From Pseudomonas gessardii (GTDB lineage Bacteria > Pseudomonadota > Gammaproteobacteria > Pseudomonadales > Pseudomonadaceae), in NCBI RefSeq assembly GCF_001983165.1, contig NZ_MNPU01000001.1, positions 186,001-250,000 on the forward strand: a DNA stretch of 64,000 nucleotides, in the 5' to 3' direction. How positions within the stretch are numbered: the stretch's first letter is position 1; every line of letters begins with the position of its first letter. Position numbers and translations under genes: made by a program. Of the stretch, positions 29,501 to 37,722 are shown piece by piece. The notes beneath the pieces were generated by a model that did not search any database, was not told where the DNA came from, and was given only the letters and a program-made list of their open reading frames with translations.

Positions 29501-31415
29501 TGGTCAGAGTGATGAGCTGCCCATATGGGTTGTAGGCAAATTCGGTACGGTTGCCATCGCTGTCGACCTGGCGGACAAGACGGCCACTGAGGACACTGTG
29601 GGTTTGCGACGAAGTACGGGTATTGCCGGTTTCATCGGTGTCGGTGGTTGTGGTGGTCAGTTCTGTATTTCCAACCCCGCCCAGCACGTAGTTAAAGCTG
29701 CGTATTGGGTCGGTGAACACGGGCCGTCGGTCCTTGGTTCCCAGGGTGCTGCGGGTAAGCGTTTTTACGCGACCTTTACGAAAGTCGTTGCTTTCAAAGT
29801 ATTCGACACGTTGGCCGATCAGTGCGGCATCGAAAGCCAGTTCATTGACGAGACTGCCCTGTAAAGTGCTGATGATTTTAGAGTTACTTAGGCCCGATAT
29901 TGCTTTATACGCGTGGTACTTGAAGGTGATGATATTGAGTAGCGTGGGAAGTAGCCCGGGTATTAGCTCTGGAATAACTGCCAATAGCCCAGGGTCGTCG
30001 ACAATTTCAGTGTCAAGATAAGTAGACGAAAATAACTCGATGGGGGTTGTCAGGACAGGACTCCATGAGTAATCAATGGGGTTATTGGTTTGCTGGTTGG
30101 ACGTTAATCTAATCTCCTCCAGTAAACTATTTAATGTGATTTCTCCGTTTGTCGTAGTCTTATGTATTCCCAATGGGCTCTGCTCTGGAGCAGGTATATA
30201 GTCCATCGCAGTAGTTATATTATTTTGTCGATTGTTGACAAGCGCAGAGTGAGTGTTAAAACGATTTTCATTTTTTTCTTCCCGACTTCTGCCTGCCTTT
30301 GTGTACGTTGTAGAGATCGTGCGGCTAAGTAGTTCTGCCTGCGCGATCATCATATATTTTTGTTGTGTTTGTGCCGTCCCTTGGACAAGAACTTCCGATG
30401 TCACGTTATGTTGTTCATTGTAGTTATAGGTAGTCGTGCGAATCGCCGGCACGCCCTCGCTCATGATTGTGCGGTAGTGGTCCGGGTCCTGGCGCTGGTA
30501 CACATAGGTGGTGATAACCGGTGTCCCGCCGCCATTGGGTGTCAGGGTGTGGGTGCTGACGCACGGCAGCGCCGACAGCTTGGGGTTGTCCGGGAAGGTC
30601 AGCCCGTTGTCCAGGTATTGCACCTGCTCCTGGAGCCCGTCGAAGCTGGTGATGCTGGTCAGCAGCCAGCCACAGGTCGGGTGATCCAGGTACTCGAAAC
30701 TGCTTTTGATATCCGCCCCCAGGCTGATGGACTTGAGGGCGTAATCCTCGATGGCCAGGGTGTAGCTCAGGGTTTCGACGGCATCGTCGGGCCAGAAGGT
30801 CATCGTGGCCGAACTGAGGACAGGCGTGGCCGTCGGGTCTCCCGGGGTGTATTGCACCTTGAGCAGGCTGCGGGTGGCGTCGCGGATTTCGGTCAACTGG
30901 ATCTGGTAGTAGGTTTTGGCGTCGATGATATGGGCGGTGGTCATCCAACTCAGGGTCACGCGGTTGTAACCATCGGTGGTCAGGGATTCGGGCACGTAGA
31001 TGCTGGTGTCCGGCAGCAGTGCCAGCACTTCCGTGCGCCCACCTTTGCGGTGAACGGTTAGTTTGCCGGCGTTCCATTGCGCAATCACGGCGGATTGCTT
31101 GATATCTATATTCTTTTCCACCGTCAACACCTCACCGGAATGCAAGGTGAGCTTCTTGTGGCGTTCGCTGTAGGTGGTCATGGCATAGAACCAACCATCC
31201 CCCAGTGCCGCTTCGTTATTGACCACCGGGGTATTGTGCAGGCTCATTTCGATTACCGGCCCGTTGCCGGCATTGCCGGTCACCGCCGGCAAGGGCACAT
31301 AGACTTCAAACAAGCCGGTGCGCGGGTCCACTACATTGCGCTTTTGTGTGGTGGCATTGAAGATCGGATCGTTTTCGTCGTCGGTTGGGTCGGTGCCCAT
31401 CGGGTTATGCGCCAT
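26565..31415 (-). CDS. RHS repeat protein with variable C-terminal tail
   Basis: Giant protein of about 1616 residues. Many YD repeats (Y-D-x-x-G-R/N-L patterns) lie between about residues 560 and 1320. The RHS core (G-x-N-G-E-Y-R-D near the start, Y-D-A-S-S-M-C-F, then L-Y-A-Y-C-x-x-D-P-V-N-x-x-D-P-S-G) spans about 1330-1397. A 220-residue tail follows, with strongly hydrophobic stretches (about 1426-1500), then basic and neutral sequence with no motif I recognise. There is no signal peptide, PAAR domain or VgrG neighbour. Such proteins act as polymorphic toxins or as TccC-like insecticidal components. The ATG at 31415 has the better AGGAG spacing. An AT-rich stretch at about 29790-30420 interrupts the repeat region. 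Confidence 0.87.
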   Translation of the reverse strand: MAHNPMGTDPTDDENDPIFNATTQKRNVVDPRTGLFEVYVPLPAVTGNAGNGPVIEMSLHNTPVVNNEAALGDGWFYAMTTYSERHKKLTLHSGEVLTVEKNIDIKQSAVIAQWNAGKLTVHRKGGRTEVLALLPDTSIYVPESLTTDGYNRVTLSWMTTAHIIDAKTYYQIQLTEIRDATRSLLKVQYTPGDPTATPVLSSATMTFWPDDAVETLSYTLAIEDYALKSISLGADIKSSFEYLDHPTCGWLLTSITSFDGLQEQVQYLDNGLTFPDNPKLSALPCVSTHTLTPNGGGTPVITTYVYQRQDPDHYRTIMSEGVPAIRTTTYNYNEQHNVTSEVLVQGTAQTQQKYMMIAQAELLSRTISTTYTKAGRSREEKNENRFNTHSALVNNRQNNITTAMDYIPAPEQSPLGIHKTTTNGEITLNSLLEEIRLTSNQQTNNPIDYSWSPVLTTPIELFSSTYLDTEIVDDPGLLAVIPELIPGLLPTLLNIITFKYHAYKAISGLSNSKIISTLQGSLVNELAFDAALIGQRVEYFESNDFRKGRVKTLTRSTLGTKDRRPVFTDPIRSFNYVLGGVGNTELTTTTTDTDETGNTRTSSQTHSVLSGRLVRQVDSDGNRTEFAYNPYGQLITLTTCAQSTTYRQVTTYAYPAPGQVAITEPSGKTHLSQYDGQDRLVSEYLLEGSQRKQTKAVTYDRLGRELRMSSFDYNENGTQLTLWQEAQYDDWNAVSGRRYSDGREDFDQYDPVALTRTQWTGKATDKHATVTFYNTDETIKKIEWKDQNGTVYQTQAASYTRAKQVERLHTDNEFGSTTIDYTYDSSGRLLQEKHSEKAPGLLAPSFIYSYHYTYPVHWLLKEATQIELESAGKRQVLGKRSFDSWGRVTSLTRGSCTEIYTYTGTSPVPATTVTADGRTLKHDYIKELGNRLAKVSTVDGSAQKTFTYAYGTQGIATASEGEHFLQYNHDLYLNITQQRVQTEPGQSKEVLYTHSPGARLLNNTDVQGQQTLFLYSRSGQRYATNNYHFTTSHDYDAQGQFQEETIAGPYNLAPISPITFKVNYTHDSQQRETSRQFTLTGKVDLRLESTYYPDDKLKTLQLKQGTTVLGSRSLTYTPGGRLKSCTTTGVWRPKTPKNKEIDQQAFTYDALGNVITCITTFGLAKNTASYTYDSLNGYRLAKVENSHADYPASASLSYDAAGRVTQDQTGKKYSYDWLGRLIQAGSVHYRYDPTDRLMIRDDGGGPSQVIYNGLQACGDYAPGNNDSSRNLNPGSAACTVQQIKRSGVNRTLYELRDGNGSVLVSYDVQAQTLKHHAYTAYGEHFSDESDSMLGFNGEYRDNTTGQYPLGMGHRYYDASSMCFHTPDKLGPFGKGGPNLYAYCAEGDPVNFKDPSGQFSVSERLREIWGDELPGPLSLGAMEGSLIHTILWGGIGVLTAVMTGGASLLVTSAIVGLALTSLVTGVVSVLIQETDPDASAALAWTSLITGALFGVGTVAVKVARLSMYLSRSLPAVARNLIDKVSTTVTRTLRQSRLFRWVERLWTTAPAPPALEIRPSNLFNLGDANSLAFVTSGVLGMEKTLESEPAQLANTAVGDATWLPFGSFRGLWLSTRGR

Positions 31416-31573
31416 CATTCTCTCCTAGAGATTTATATCCCTGTTCAAAAACTACGTGGCCGCTGGCGCTGACGTAACTGTCAACTCTCACAGTCATTTA
31501 TATCGTTTGGTAATGGGTGTAGGATTTTTTACTCTCTCCTTTAACCGTGGAGCTGCGTGTGGAACCCCTGACG

Positions 31574-32518
31574 ATGAACCCGAATAGTGATCCCCAGTCT
31601 GTGTGTAGCCCTATTACCAGCGCCGCCATATTCATGGTCGCCACACTTGCCCCCGGCAATGAGGCGGCCAGGACCGTGCGCGAGTGGTGCGGCGATATCG
31701 CAGGCCTGACACGCTCCGTCGGCAAGCGCGTGCCCGATGGCAACCTGACCTGTGTCTGCGGCTTTGGCTCGACGGCCTGGGATGCCTTGTTCGGCAGCCC
31801 GCGTCCGGCGTCCCTGCATCCGTTTCAGGCGGTCGGTGTGGCGGGGCGCATGGCGGTCTCCACGCCGGGGGATGTGCTGCTGCACATTCGCGCCGATCGG
31901 ATGGACCTGTGTTTTGAACTGGCCACGCACATCATGGCGGCCCTCGGCGATGCCGTGAGCGTGGTCGATGAGGTCCAGGGGTTCCGCAATTTCGATATGC
32001 GCAGCATTATCGGTTTTGTCGATGGCACCGAGAACCCCACCGGGCGCAAGGCCGTGGGATTTACCATCGTCGCCGAGGAGGATCCGGCGTTCAGCGGTGG
32101 CAGCTATGTCCTGGTGCAGAAGTACCTGCACAACATGCCGGCCTGGAATGCCTTGTCCACCGAGGCCCAGGAGCGGGTGATCGGGCGTACCAAGCTGTCG
32201 GATATCGAGCTGGGGGATGACGTCAAACCGAGCAATTCCCACAGTGCCTTGACCACCATTACCCAGGATGGCGAGGAAGTGAAAATCCTGCGCGACAACA
32301 TGCCCTTTGGCCGGCCGGGAGCGGGGGAGTTCGGCACCTATTTCATCGGCTATGCGCGCTCACCGCAGCCACTGGAACTGATGCTGCAGAACATGTTTGT
32401 CGGCCGGCCCGCCGGCCATTATGACCGCCTGCTGGACTTCAGCACGGCGGTCACCGGCGGTTTGTTCTTTGTGCCGTCTGCTGATCTGCTGGAGGCGTTG
32501 GCCGAGCGCGCGCCTTAG
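31574..32518 (+). CDS. DyP-type heme peroxidase
   Basis: About 314 residues, the size of class B (YfeX-like) dye-decolourising peroxidases. It shows the family signature G-F-V-D-G-T-E-N-P with the catalytic distal Asp, a likely proximal heme His in N-S-H-S-A-L, and the distal Arg region in F-I-G-Y-A-R-S-P. I start it at the ATG 31574, which has a GTGGA site; a GTG at 31547 has none. It is cytoplasmic unless encapsulated, and no encapsulin gene is adjacent. It is divergent from rhs, and its stop lies four bases from that of the convergent YkvI-like gene. Confidence 0.88.
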   Translation: MNPNSDPQSVCSPITSAAIFMVATLAPGNEAARTVREWCGDIAGLTRSVGKRVPDGNLTCVCGFGSTAWDALFGSPRPASLHPFQAVGVAGRMAVSTPGDVLLHIRADRMDLCFELATHIMAALGDAVSVVDEVQGFRNFDMRSIIGFVDGTENPTGRKAVGFTIVAEEDPAFSGGSYVLVQKYLHNMPAWNALSTEAQERVIGRTKLSDIELGDDVKPSNSHSALTTITQDGEEVKILRDNMPFGRPGAGEFGTYFIGYARSPQPLELMLQNMFVGRPAGHYDRLLDFSTAVTGGLFFVPSADLLEALAERAP

Positions 32519-32521
32519 CGG

Positions 32522-33583
32522 TTAATAAGCCCGGGAGACCAGGCGTCCCGCACGTAGCCAACCAACGACCACGGCGCCAATCAGCAAAAAGCCCAGGTAA
32601 CCAAACAGTGGATAGACCTGGCCCACCAGGCTGACAAACCCGACCAGGCTGCCGGCAAACGCCAATGCGCCGGCGGCGGCTGAGCCGAGGCGGAATGTGC
32701 GGGTGCCTGCCGGCAGCAATCGGGCCGAAAAGGAATACAGGGTGCCGACAGCGGTATTGACGATCATCAGGAAAATGATCACCGCCATCAGCAGGCCGAG
32801 GACCGGCGAAACCTCCGTGGCGATGGACAGCATGGGCATGGGCAGGTCCGCCACGCTGTCCAGGCGTGACAGCAGGCCCAGGCTCATCACCAGCATCAGC
32901 AGCCCGAGCAACGCGCCGCCGAAGATGCCGCCCCAGATCGCCTGTTTCTCGGATTTTGCGGCGCCGCCCATGATCGCAAGAAACGGCACCCCCGCCACGA
33001 TGTTGTAGGACACGTACAACAACGCGCCCAGCAGCCAATGGCTCGCGCCGGCGTCTTGCTGGCTGGCCAGCTGGTTGAGTTCACCGAAACCCAAGCCCCG
33101 GGTGGCGACGCCATACAGGGCAACGCCTGTCGCGGTCAGGATCAACAGCGGTGTGACGGCGCCGATCATGCCAATGACCTTCTTTACATCCAGGCACACG
33201 ATCGCGACCACAAGCAGGGTCACCGCCGCGCTGCCGAACAGGGCGGGGATGGCGAACTGTTGTTCCAGCAAGGCCCCACCCCCGGCCAGCATGACCACCG
33301 TCACCGCAAACATGAAAAAGGTGATCATCAGGTCGACAAAGGTGCCCAGGTAACGCCCGCACAGCGCATGCACCACGTCCTTGTGGGACTTGGCCCGCAG
33401 CCGGCTGCCCATGCCCGCCAGGGCCATGCCCAAAAAGATGAAGAGCGCGGCGCTGACCACCGACCCCAGCAGCCCCCAGATGCCGAAATCCACGAACATC
33501 AGCAGCAGCTCCCGACCGGAAGCGAACCCTGCTCCGACAATGACACCAACAAAGGCACCGGCGATTTTCAGACTTTCTTTCAT
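32522..33583 (-). CDS. YkvI-family membrane transporter
   Basis: About 353 residues and ten or more hydrophobic helices in the YkvI branch of the APC/LeuT-like superfamily. It begins I-A-G-A-F-V-G-V-I-V-G-A-G-F-A-S-G-R-E, the conserved unwound-TM1 substrate site of this family. The start at 33583 follows GAGG; the open frame upstream is not transporter-like. It is the third gene after the FAD oxidase and RidA, so it probably imports the oxidase's amino-acid or amine substrate. Confidence 0.8.
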   Translation of the reverse strand: MKESLKIAGAFVGVIVGAGFASGRELLLMFVDFGIWGLLGSVVSAALFIFLGMALAGMGSRLRAKSHKDVVHALCGRYLGTFVDLMITFFMFAVTVVMLAGGGALLEQQFAIPALFGSAAVTLLVVAIVCLDVKKVIGMIGAVTPLLILTATGVALYGVATRGLGFGELNQLASQQDAGASHWLLGALLYVSYNIVAGVPFLAIMGGAAKSEKQAIWGGIFGGALLGLLMLVMSLGLLSRLDSVADLPMPMLSIATEVSPVLGLLMAVIIFLMIVNTAVGTLYSFSARLLPAGTRTFRLGSAAAGALAFAGSLVGFVSLVGQVYPLFGYLGFLLIGAVVVGWLRAGRLVSRAY

Positions 33584-33665
33584 GACGATTTGCCTCACAT
33601 TATTGTTGTTATGGCTTGAGGGCAGGCCACTGCTCATGGCCTCCCGGGGCATCGTGCTGGGTCAA

Positions 33666-34046
33666 TCAACGGGCGCCGAGCCACGCCTGGACTTCGATCT
33701 CGACATCGACCCCCAGCGCCAGTTGGGTGCCGCCGACCGTGGAGCGCACCGGGAAACCGTCGTGGAAGTGGCGCTTGTACACCTCGTTGAAGCCAGCGAA
33801 GTGCTGCATGTCCGACAGCCACACCGTGGCCTTGATCACGTGCTCGAAACCCGCCCCGCATTCGGCCAGGGTCTCGCCGATGCGGGCCATGGCCGCCTCG
33901 GTCTGCTCGCGGATATCACCGAGCACCACCTCGCCCAGGGGGGTCATGGGGACTTGCCCGCTGAGGTACAAGAAATCACCGACCCGGATGGCCTTGGAGA
34001 ACGGGTAGGGCAGGTGGCTGGGGTAACGCTGGAAGGTGTCAGACAT
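33666..34046 (-). CDS. RidA-family enamine/imine deaminase
   Basis: The 126-residue RidA (YjgF/YER057c) protein retains the conserved arginine late in the chain (P-V-R-S-T-V, about residue 105) and the motif G-D-F-L-Y-L-S-G-Q-V-P. RidA trimers hydrolyse reactive imines to ketoacids and ammonia. The start at M-S-D-T-F follows GAGG; an ATG five codons upstream is less likely. It lies 27 bases downstream of the FAD oxidase, whose product would be an imine, which fits the known partnership. Confidence 0.88.
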   Translation of the reverse strand: MSDTFQRYPSHLPYPFSKAIRVGDFLYLSGQVPMTPLGEVVLGDIREQTEAAMARIGETLAECGAGFEHVIKATVWLSDMQHFAGFNEVYKRHFHDGFPVRSTVGGTQLALGVDVEIEVQAWLGAR

Positions 34047-34073
34047 GGCATGCAACCTCATTGGGATGATGGA

Positions 34074-35210
34074 TTAACGCAAGCGGCCAGGGGCCAGGCG
34101 CTGGGGCTCGACGCCCTGGCGGCGCAGGGTGTCGGGGAGGGGTTGATCGAGTAATTGGCTACAGGCCAGTTGCGACACACCGGCTGCGGACTGAATGCCA
34201 TAACCGCCCTGTGCCGCCAGCCAGAAGAAACCTTCGCAATGATTGTCCCAGCCGACCACCAGGTCACCGTCGCCGACGAACGAGCGCAGGCCGGCCCAAC
34301 TGTGGCGTGGGCGGCGAATGGTCAGGGAAGTGGCAGCCTCGATGTGGTAGATGCCGGTGGCAATATCCAGCTCTTCGGGCATCACATCCTGGGGCGGGAC
34401 GGGATCGGCGTTGGCCGGTGAGCCGAGCAATTGCCCGGCGTCGGGTTTGAAGTAGAAGCTTTCGTCGATGCCGATTACCGCCGGCCAGCGTGAGCAGTCC
34501 ATGCCCTCGGGGCCGTCGAAGGTAAAGGCAGTACGTCGGCAGGGTTGCAAGCCAATGGGCGGCACACCGCACTGCTGTGCGACCTGGTCTGCCCAGGCAC
34601 CTGCGGCATTGACCAGGTGGCGTGCGCGCAGTTGGCGGCCGTCGGCCAGGGTCAGGTGCCAGTGACGGCCTTCGCGGGTGGCGCCACTCAGGTGCGCATC
34701 GCAATGCAGCACGCCACCGGCGCGGCGCATGGCCCGTAAAAAGCCTTGGTGCAGCCCATGGACGTCAAGGTCGCGGGCGTCGGTTTCGAGCATCGCCCCG
34801 GCTACCGCCTCGGGGCGCAGGCAGGGCACCCACGCCAGGGCCTGCTCGGTATCGATCAATGACACATTGGCGGCCTGTGCCTGGCTGGTGGCGAAGGTGT
34901 GCTGCAACAGCGATTGCTGCGCCTGGCTGGCGATGTACAGGCAACCACGGGGTTCGAGCAGCGCATGTTCGGTGAAGTCGGTTGGCGGCTGCTCATAGAA
35001 GTGGCGGCTGGCGCGGGTCAGGGCCTGGATCTGCGGGGTGCCATAGCTTTCCATGAACATCGCGGCGGAGCGTCCGGTGGCGTGGTAACCCGGCTGGCTT
35101 TCACGTTCGAGCACCACGACGCTGGCTTGTCCGGCCAGGCGATAGGCCAGGGAGGCCCCGGCAATGCCACCGCCAATGATGGCGAAATCGAAACATTCGC
35201 TGTCGTGCAT
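34074..35210 (-). CDS. FAD-dependent amino-acid/amine oxidase (DAO family)
   Basis: The 378-residue flavoenzyme has an N-terminal Rossmann motif I-I-G-G-G-I-A-G-A-S-L-A (about 11-22) and E-R-E-S-Q-P-G-Y-H-A-T-G-R-S-A-A for FAD binding (about 38-53). The C-terminal DAO-type segment is G-D-G-D-L-V-V-G-W-D-N followed by G-Y-G-I-Q-S-A-A-G. The start follows a strong AGGAGG. It likely oxidises an amino acid or a secondary amine to an imine, which RidA would clear. It heads the operon with RidA and the YkvI transporter, divergent from the XRE-cupin regulator. Confidence 0.87.
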   Translation of the reverse strand: MHDSECFDFAIIGGGIAGASLAYRLAGQASVVVLERESQPGYHATGRSAAMFMESYGTPQIQALTRASRHFYEQPPTDFTEHALLEPRGCLYIASQAQQSLLQHTFATSQAQAANVSLIDTEQALAWVPCLRPEAVAGAMLETDARDLDVHGLHQGFLRAMRRAGGVLHCDAHLSGATREGRHWHLTLADGRQLRARHLVNAAGAWADQVAQQCGVPPIGLQPCRRTAFTFDGPEGMDCSRWPAVIGIDESFYFKPDAGQLLGSPANADPVPPQDVMPEELDIATGIYHIEAATSLTIRRPRHSWAGLRSFVGDGDLVVGWDNHCEGFFWLAAQGGYGIQSAAGVSQLACSQLLDQPLPDTLRRQGVEPQRLAPGRLR

Positions 35211-35279
35211 CGCGAGTACCTCCTGTGTCTGGGACTGTTTGTGGGGAGAGGGCCGCAATGCCCTGTCCTCTGTTTTTGT

Positions 35280-35315
35280 AATTCTCAGATAAGAGAAATG
35301 TAAGATATGAGAATT
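35280..35315. promoter_or_regulatory. Inverted repeat AATTCTCA-N20-TGAGAATT between oxidase and XRE genes
   Basis: Perfect 8-base arms separated by 20 bases sit in the AT-rich divergent promoter region, 70 bases upstream of the oxidase start and about 88 bases upstream of the regulator start. The symmetric layout fits an operator for the dimeric XRE-cupin protein controlling both directions. Its function is inferred. Confidence 0.45.
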
Positions 35316-35402
35316 TCCCAGTCAACCCATAACCTTGAGGTATTATTCAGCCCCATGCCCTGGCTCAGTCCCAGTCACCGATTTGTACAACAGAGAGTCT
35401 GC

Positions 35403-35999
35403 ATGAGTTCCACGCCCCATCCCTTGATAGATCGCGCCCAGGTCGGTGCCCGCCTGCGGGCTATCCGCAAACACCAGAAGTTGACGCTCAAGCAATTGTC
35501 CGAGCGCTCAGGCGTGGCGTTGTCGACCTTGTCGAAGATGGAACTGGCGCAAGTGTCGGTGAGTTATGAAAAACTGGCCGCCGCCGCGCGAGCCCTGAGT
35601 GTGGACATTGCCCAACTGTTCAGCCCGGGTAAACAGGGGGGCAGCGCTGTACAGCCGACGGCGGTCCGCACCGCCATCGACGGGGCGGCCGGTTACAGCA
35701 CGGGCAATTATGACTATCACCCGATGGCGGGGGATTTCCCCGGGCGCAGCATGACGCCCATGTATGCGCGGATCTTTGCGCGGGAACTGAGTCAATTTGA
35801 AGACTACATCCGTCACCCTGGGCAAGAGTTTGCGGTTGTGCTGTCAGGCCGTGTACGCATTCAATTTGAAACGGGCGAATCCCTGCGCATCGGCTGCCGC
35901 GAGACGGCCTATTTCAACAGCGCCATCGGCCATATTTACCTGGCAGAAGGCGAGGAGGGCGCGGTCGCCGAAGTGATGGTGGTGATGTCGGAGTACTGA
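35403..35999 (+). CDS. XRE-family regulator with C-terminal cupin domain
   Basis: The 198-residue protein has an N-terminal helix-turn-helix (V-G-A-R-L-R-A-I-R, then S-G-V-A-L-S-T-L-S-K-M-E, about 12-60) and a C-terminal cupin-2 domain (about 115-195, with V-L-S-G-R-V-R-I-Q-F). Such proteins (PuuR/SutR type) sense small amines or amino acids. The start at 35403 follows AGAGAG; the longer frame lacks HTH-family sequence. It is divergent from the oxidase-RidA-YkvI genes, its likely targets. Confidence 0.88.
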   Translation: MSSTPHPLIDRAQVGARLRAIRKHQKLTLKQLSERSGVALSTLSKMELAQVSVSYEKLAAAARALSVDIAQLFSPGKQGGSAVQPTAVRTAIDGAAGYSTGNYDYHPMAGDFPGRSMTPMYARIFARELSQFEDYIRHPGQEFAVVLSGRVRIQFETGESLRIGCRETAYFNSAIGHIYLAEGEEGAVAEVMVVMSEY

Positions 36000-36012
36000 G
36001 GTCATCGGCAGC

Positions 36013-36912
36013 TCAAGCGCTGGGCACGGCGTCGACCGCCAGCAGATGGTCCAACAGCAGTTGCGCTGCCACGGGCAGGGCGTCGCGCGAGGCTACGCAC
36101 AACGCCAGTTCCCGCTGGGCCCAAGGCTCATCCAGGGGCAGGACCCGCGTGTTGGGCAGGTTGTAAGTGCGCGCGCTGCCTTGGGGCAGGATGCCGATGC
36201 CGATACCCGCATCGACCATAAGGCACAACGCGTCATAGCTGGACACTTCCATGCGCAATTTCAGTGTGCGGCCCAGGTCGTTGGCGGCCTTGATCATCTG
36301 GAAGTTCAAGTGGGTGCCGCTTTTGAGGGCGACAAACTCATCATCGAGGATGGCGTGGAAGCGAACGCTGGTCTCATTGGCCAGCGCATGATCCTTGGGC
36401 ACGAGCAACACCAGGCGATCGCGGCGAAACGGAAAAACCTCGATATCCGCGCCATGGGGCATATGGGTAAAGAGGCCGATGTCGGCCCGTTTTTCGGCAA
36501 TGCCCCGGGTAATGGCCAGGCTTTCCTGTTCTTCCAGGGTGATGGTGATCAACGGGTAAAGCGTCATGAAGGATTTGAGCAGCGCCGGGAGAAACTGACT
36601 GATCGCCGAGATGTTCGCCAGCACCCGCACCGAGCCGCGACGGCCATCGGAGTAGTCCCGCATTTGCACGGCGATGTCGTTGAGGTTGTTGAGTGCGCTT
36701 CGCGCAAGATACAGCAAGGAAATACCCGCTTGCGTCGGGGTAATGCCTTTGTTGGTGCGTACCAGCAGGCTTAAGCCGAGGGATTCTTCCAGTTCGCTCA
36801 AGCGTTTGCTGACCGCCGCCGCGGCGATGTGTTCGCGCTGGGCGGCGGCGCTGATCGTGCCCTCTTCAATGACACTGATAAACAAGCGTAGGGAGACGGG
36901 ATCAAGTTTCAT
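36013..36912 (-). CDS. LysR-family transcriptional regulator
   Basis: The 299-residue LysR regulator has an N-terminal winged helix with L-R-L-F-I-S-V-I-E-E-G-T-I-S-A-A-A (about 8-24) and an effector domain from about residue 90 with V-L-A-N-I-S-A-I. The start at M-K-L-D-P follows GGAG; a longer frame to 36948 is less likely. It is on the same strand as the maleate isomerase gene, 57 bases downstream of it, so the pair may be one transcript. It may regulate the isomerase or the dioxygenase branch of the cluster. Confidence 0.87.
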   Translation of the reverse strand: MKLDPVSLRLFISVIEEGTISAAAQREHIAAAAVSKRLSELEESLGLSLLVRTNKGITPTQAGISLLYLARSALNNLNDIAVQMRDYSDGRRGSVRVLANISAISQFLPALLKSFMTLYPLITITLEEQESLAITRGIAEKRADIGLFTHMPHGADIEVFPFRRDRLVLLVPKDHALANETSVRFHAILDDEFVALKSGTHLNFQMIKAANDLGRTLKLRMEVSSYDALCLMVDAGIGIGILPQGSARTYNLPNTRVLPLDEPWAQRELALCVASRDALPVAAQLLLDHLLAVDAVPSA

Positions 36913-36969
36913 TGCCGGCTCCAATTTGCCTGCCTGAGTATGACCCATACTAACCGCTACGCTTGAAGA

Positions 36970-37722
36970 TCAGAATGCACCGGACAACAGATAACCGGCG
37001 TTCGGGACTTGGGCTTTCAAACCCAGGGTCTTGAGGATCTGGTAAACAGTGCTCACCGAGGCTGACAGCACCGGCAGGGCGAGGCGATCCTGGACGATTT
37101 GGATGGCCGGCAGCGAGGGCATCTGGACACACGCCGACAGCACCACGCCGTCGGCTGAGCCGATGTTCAGGCGATCGGCATGAGCGATCAGGTTCATCGG
37201 GTCCAGGCGCCCGACGGCCAGGTTATCGGAGACCTCCAGGCTGATGGAGTCCGTCACCTCGATGCCGGCTGCTTCGATGTAGTCGATCACCTGTTGCGTC
37301 AGGGGCTTCATGTAGGGCGTCACAATCGCCACTTTCTTCAAGCCCAGCACATTGATGCTGTCGATCAGGGCACCGGCGGAGCTGAGCACCGGCGTCGGTG
37401 CCTCATTGCTTTGCACGACCTTGGACAGGCGTGCCTGGGACACTTTGTGGTAACCCGGGCCCTGGCACATGATTGCGACCAGGCAAGCGTAAGCCATGAC
37501 ATCACAGCGCGCATCACTCAGCTCCAGGGCACAGCGATCACTGTCGGCATCCATTTTTTTCAGCTCGTCGTGGCTGACATTCTTCATGCGCATGCGCGCG
37601 GAATGAAAACTGAAGCGCTCTTCGGGAAACTGGGCGTAACGAGACGTCAGCATCGCCGGGATTTCAGTCTCCATGGTGGTATTGGAGCTTGGAACGATTT
37701 GACCGATACGAAAGTTTTTCAT
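36970..37722 (-). CDS. Maleate cis-trans isomerase (NicE-like, Asp/Glu racemase superfamily)
   Basis: The 250-residue cytoplasmic enzyme starts R-I-G-Q-I-V-P-S-S-N-T-T-M-E-T-E-I-P-A-M-L, the hallmark of maleate isomerases. It has the two catalytic cysteines in Y-A-C-L-V-A-I-M (Cys80) and L-S-A-C-V-Q-M-P-S (Cys198). It closely resembles P. putida NicE as I recall it. It converts maleate to fumarate. No nicotinate genes are present; its neighbours are kynurenine-pathway genes and, further on, a gentisate-type dioxygenase and FAH hydrolase, which would generate maleate or its half-amide. The start follows AGGGGG. It lies 134 bases downstream of the Lrp gene on the same strand. Confidence 0.88.
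   Translation of the reverse strand: MKNFRIGQIVPSSNTTMETEIPAMLTSRYAQFPEERFSFHSARMRMKNVSHDELKKMDADSDRCALELSDARCDVMAYACLVAIMCQGPGYHKVSQARLSKVVQSNEAPTPVLSSAGALIDSINVLGLKKVAIVTPYMKPLTQQVIDYIEAAGIEVTDSISLEVSDNLAVGRLDPMNLIAHADRLNIGSADGVVLSACVQMPSLPAIQIVQDRLALPVLSASVSTVYQILKTLGLKAQVPNAGYLLSGAF

Noticed and set aside
32519..32521. Possible fusion between the DyP peroxidase and YkvI-like genes
   Set aside because: They are convergent and end independently with their own stop codons four bases apart.
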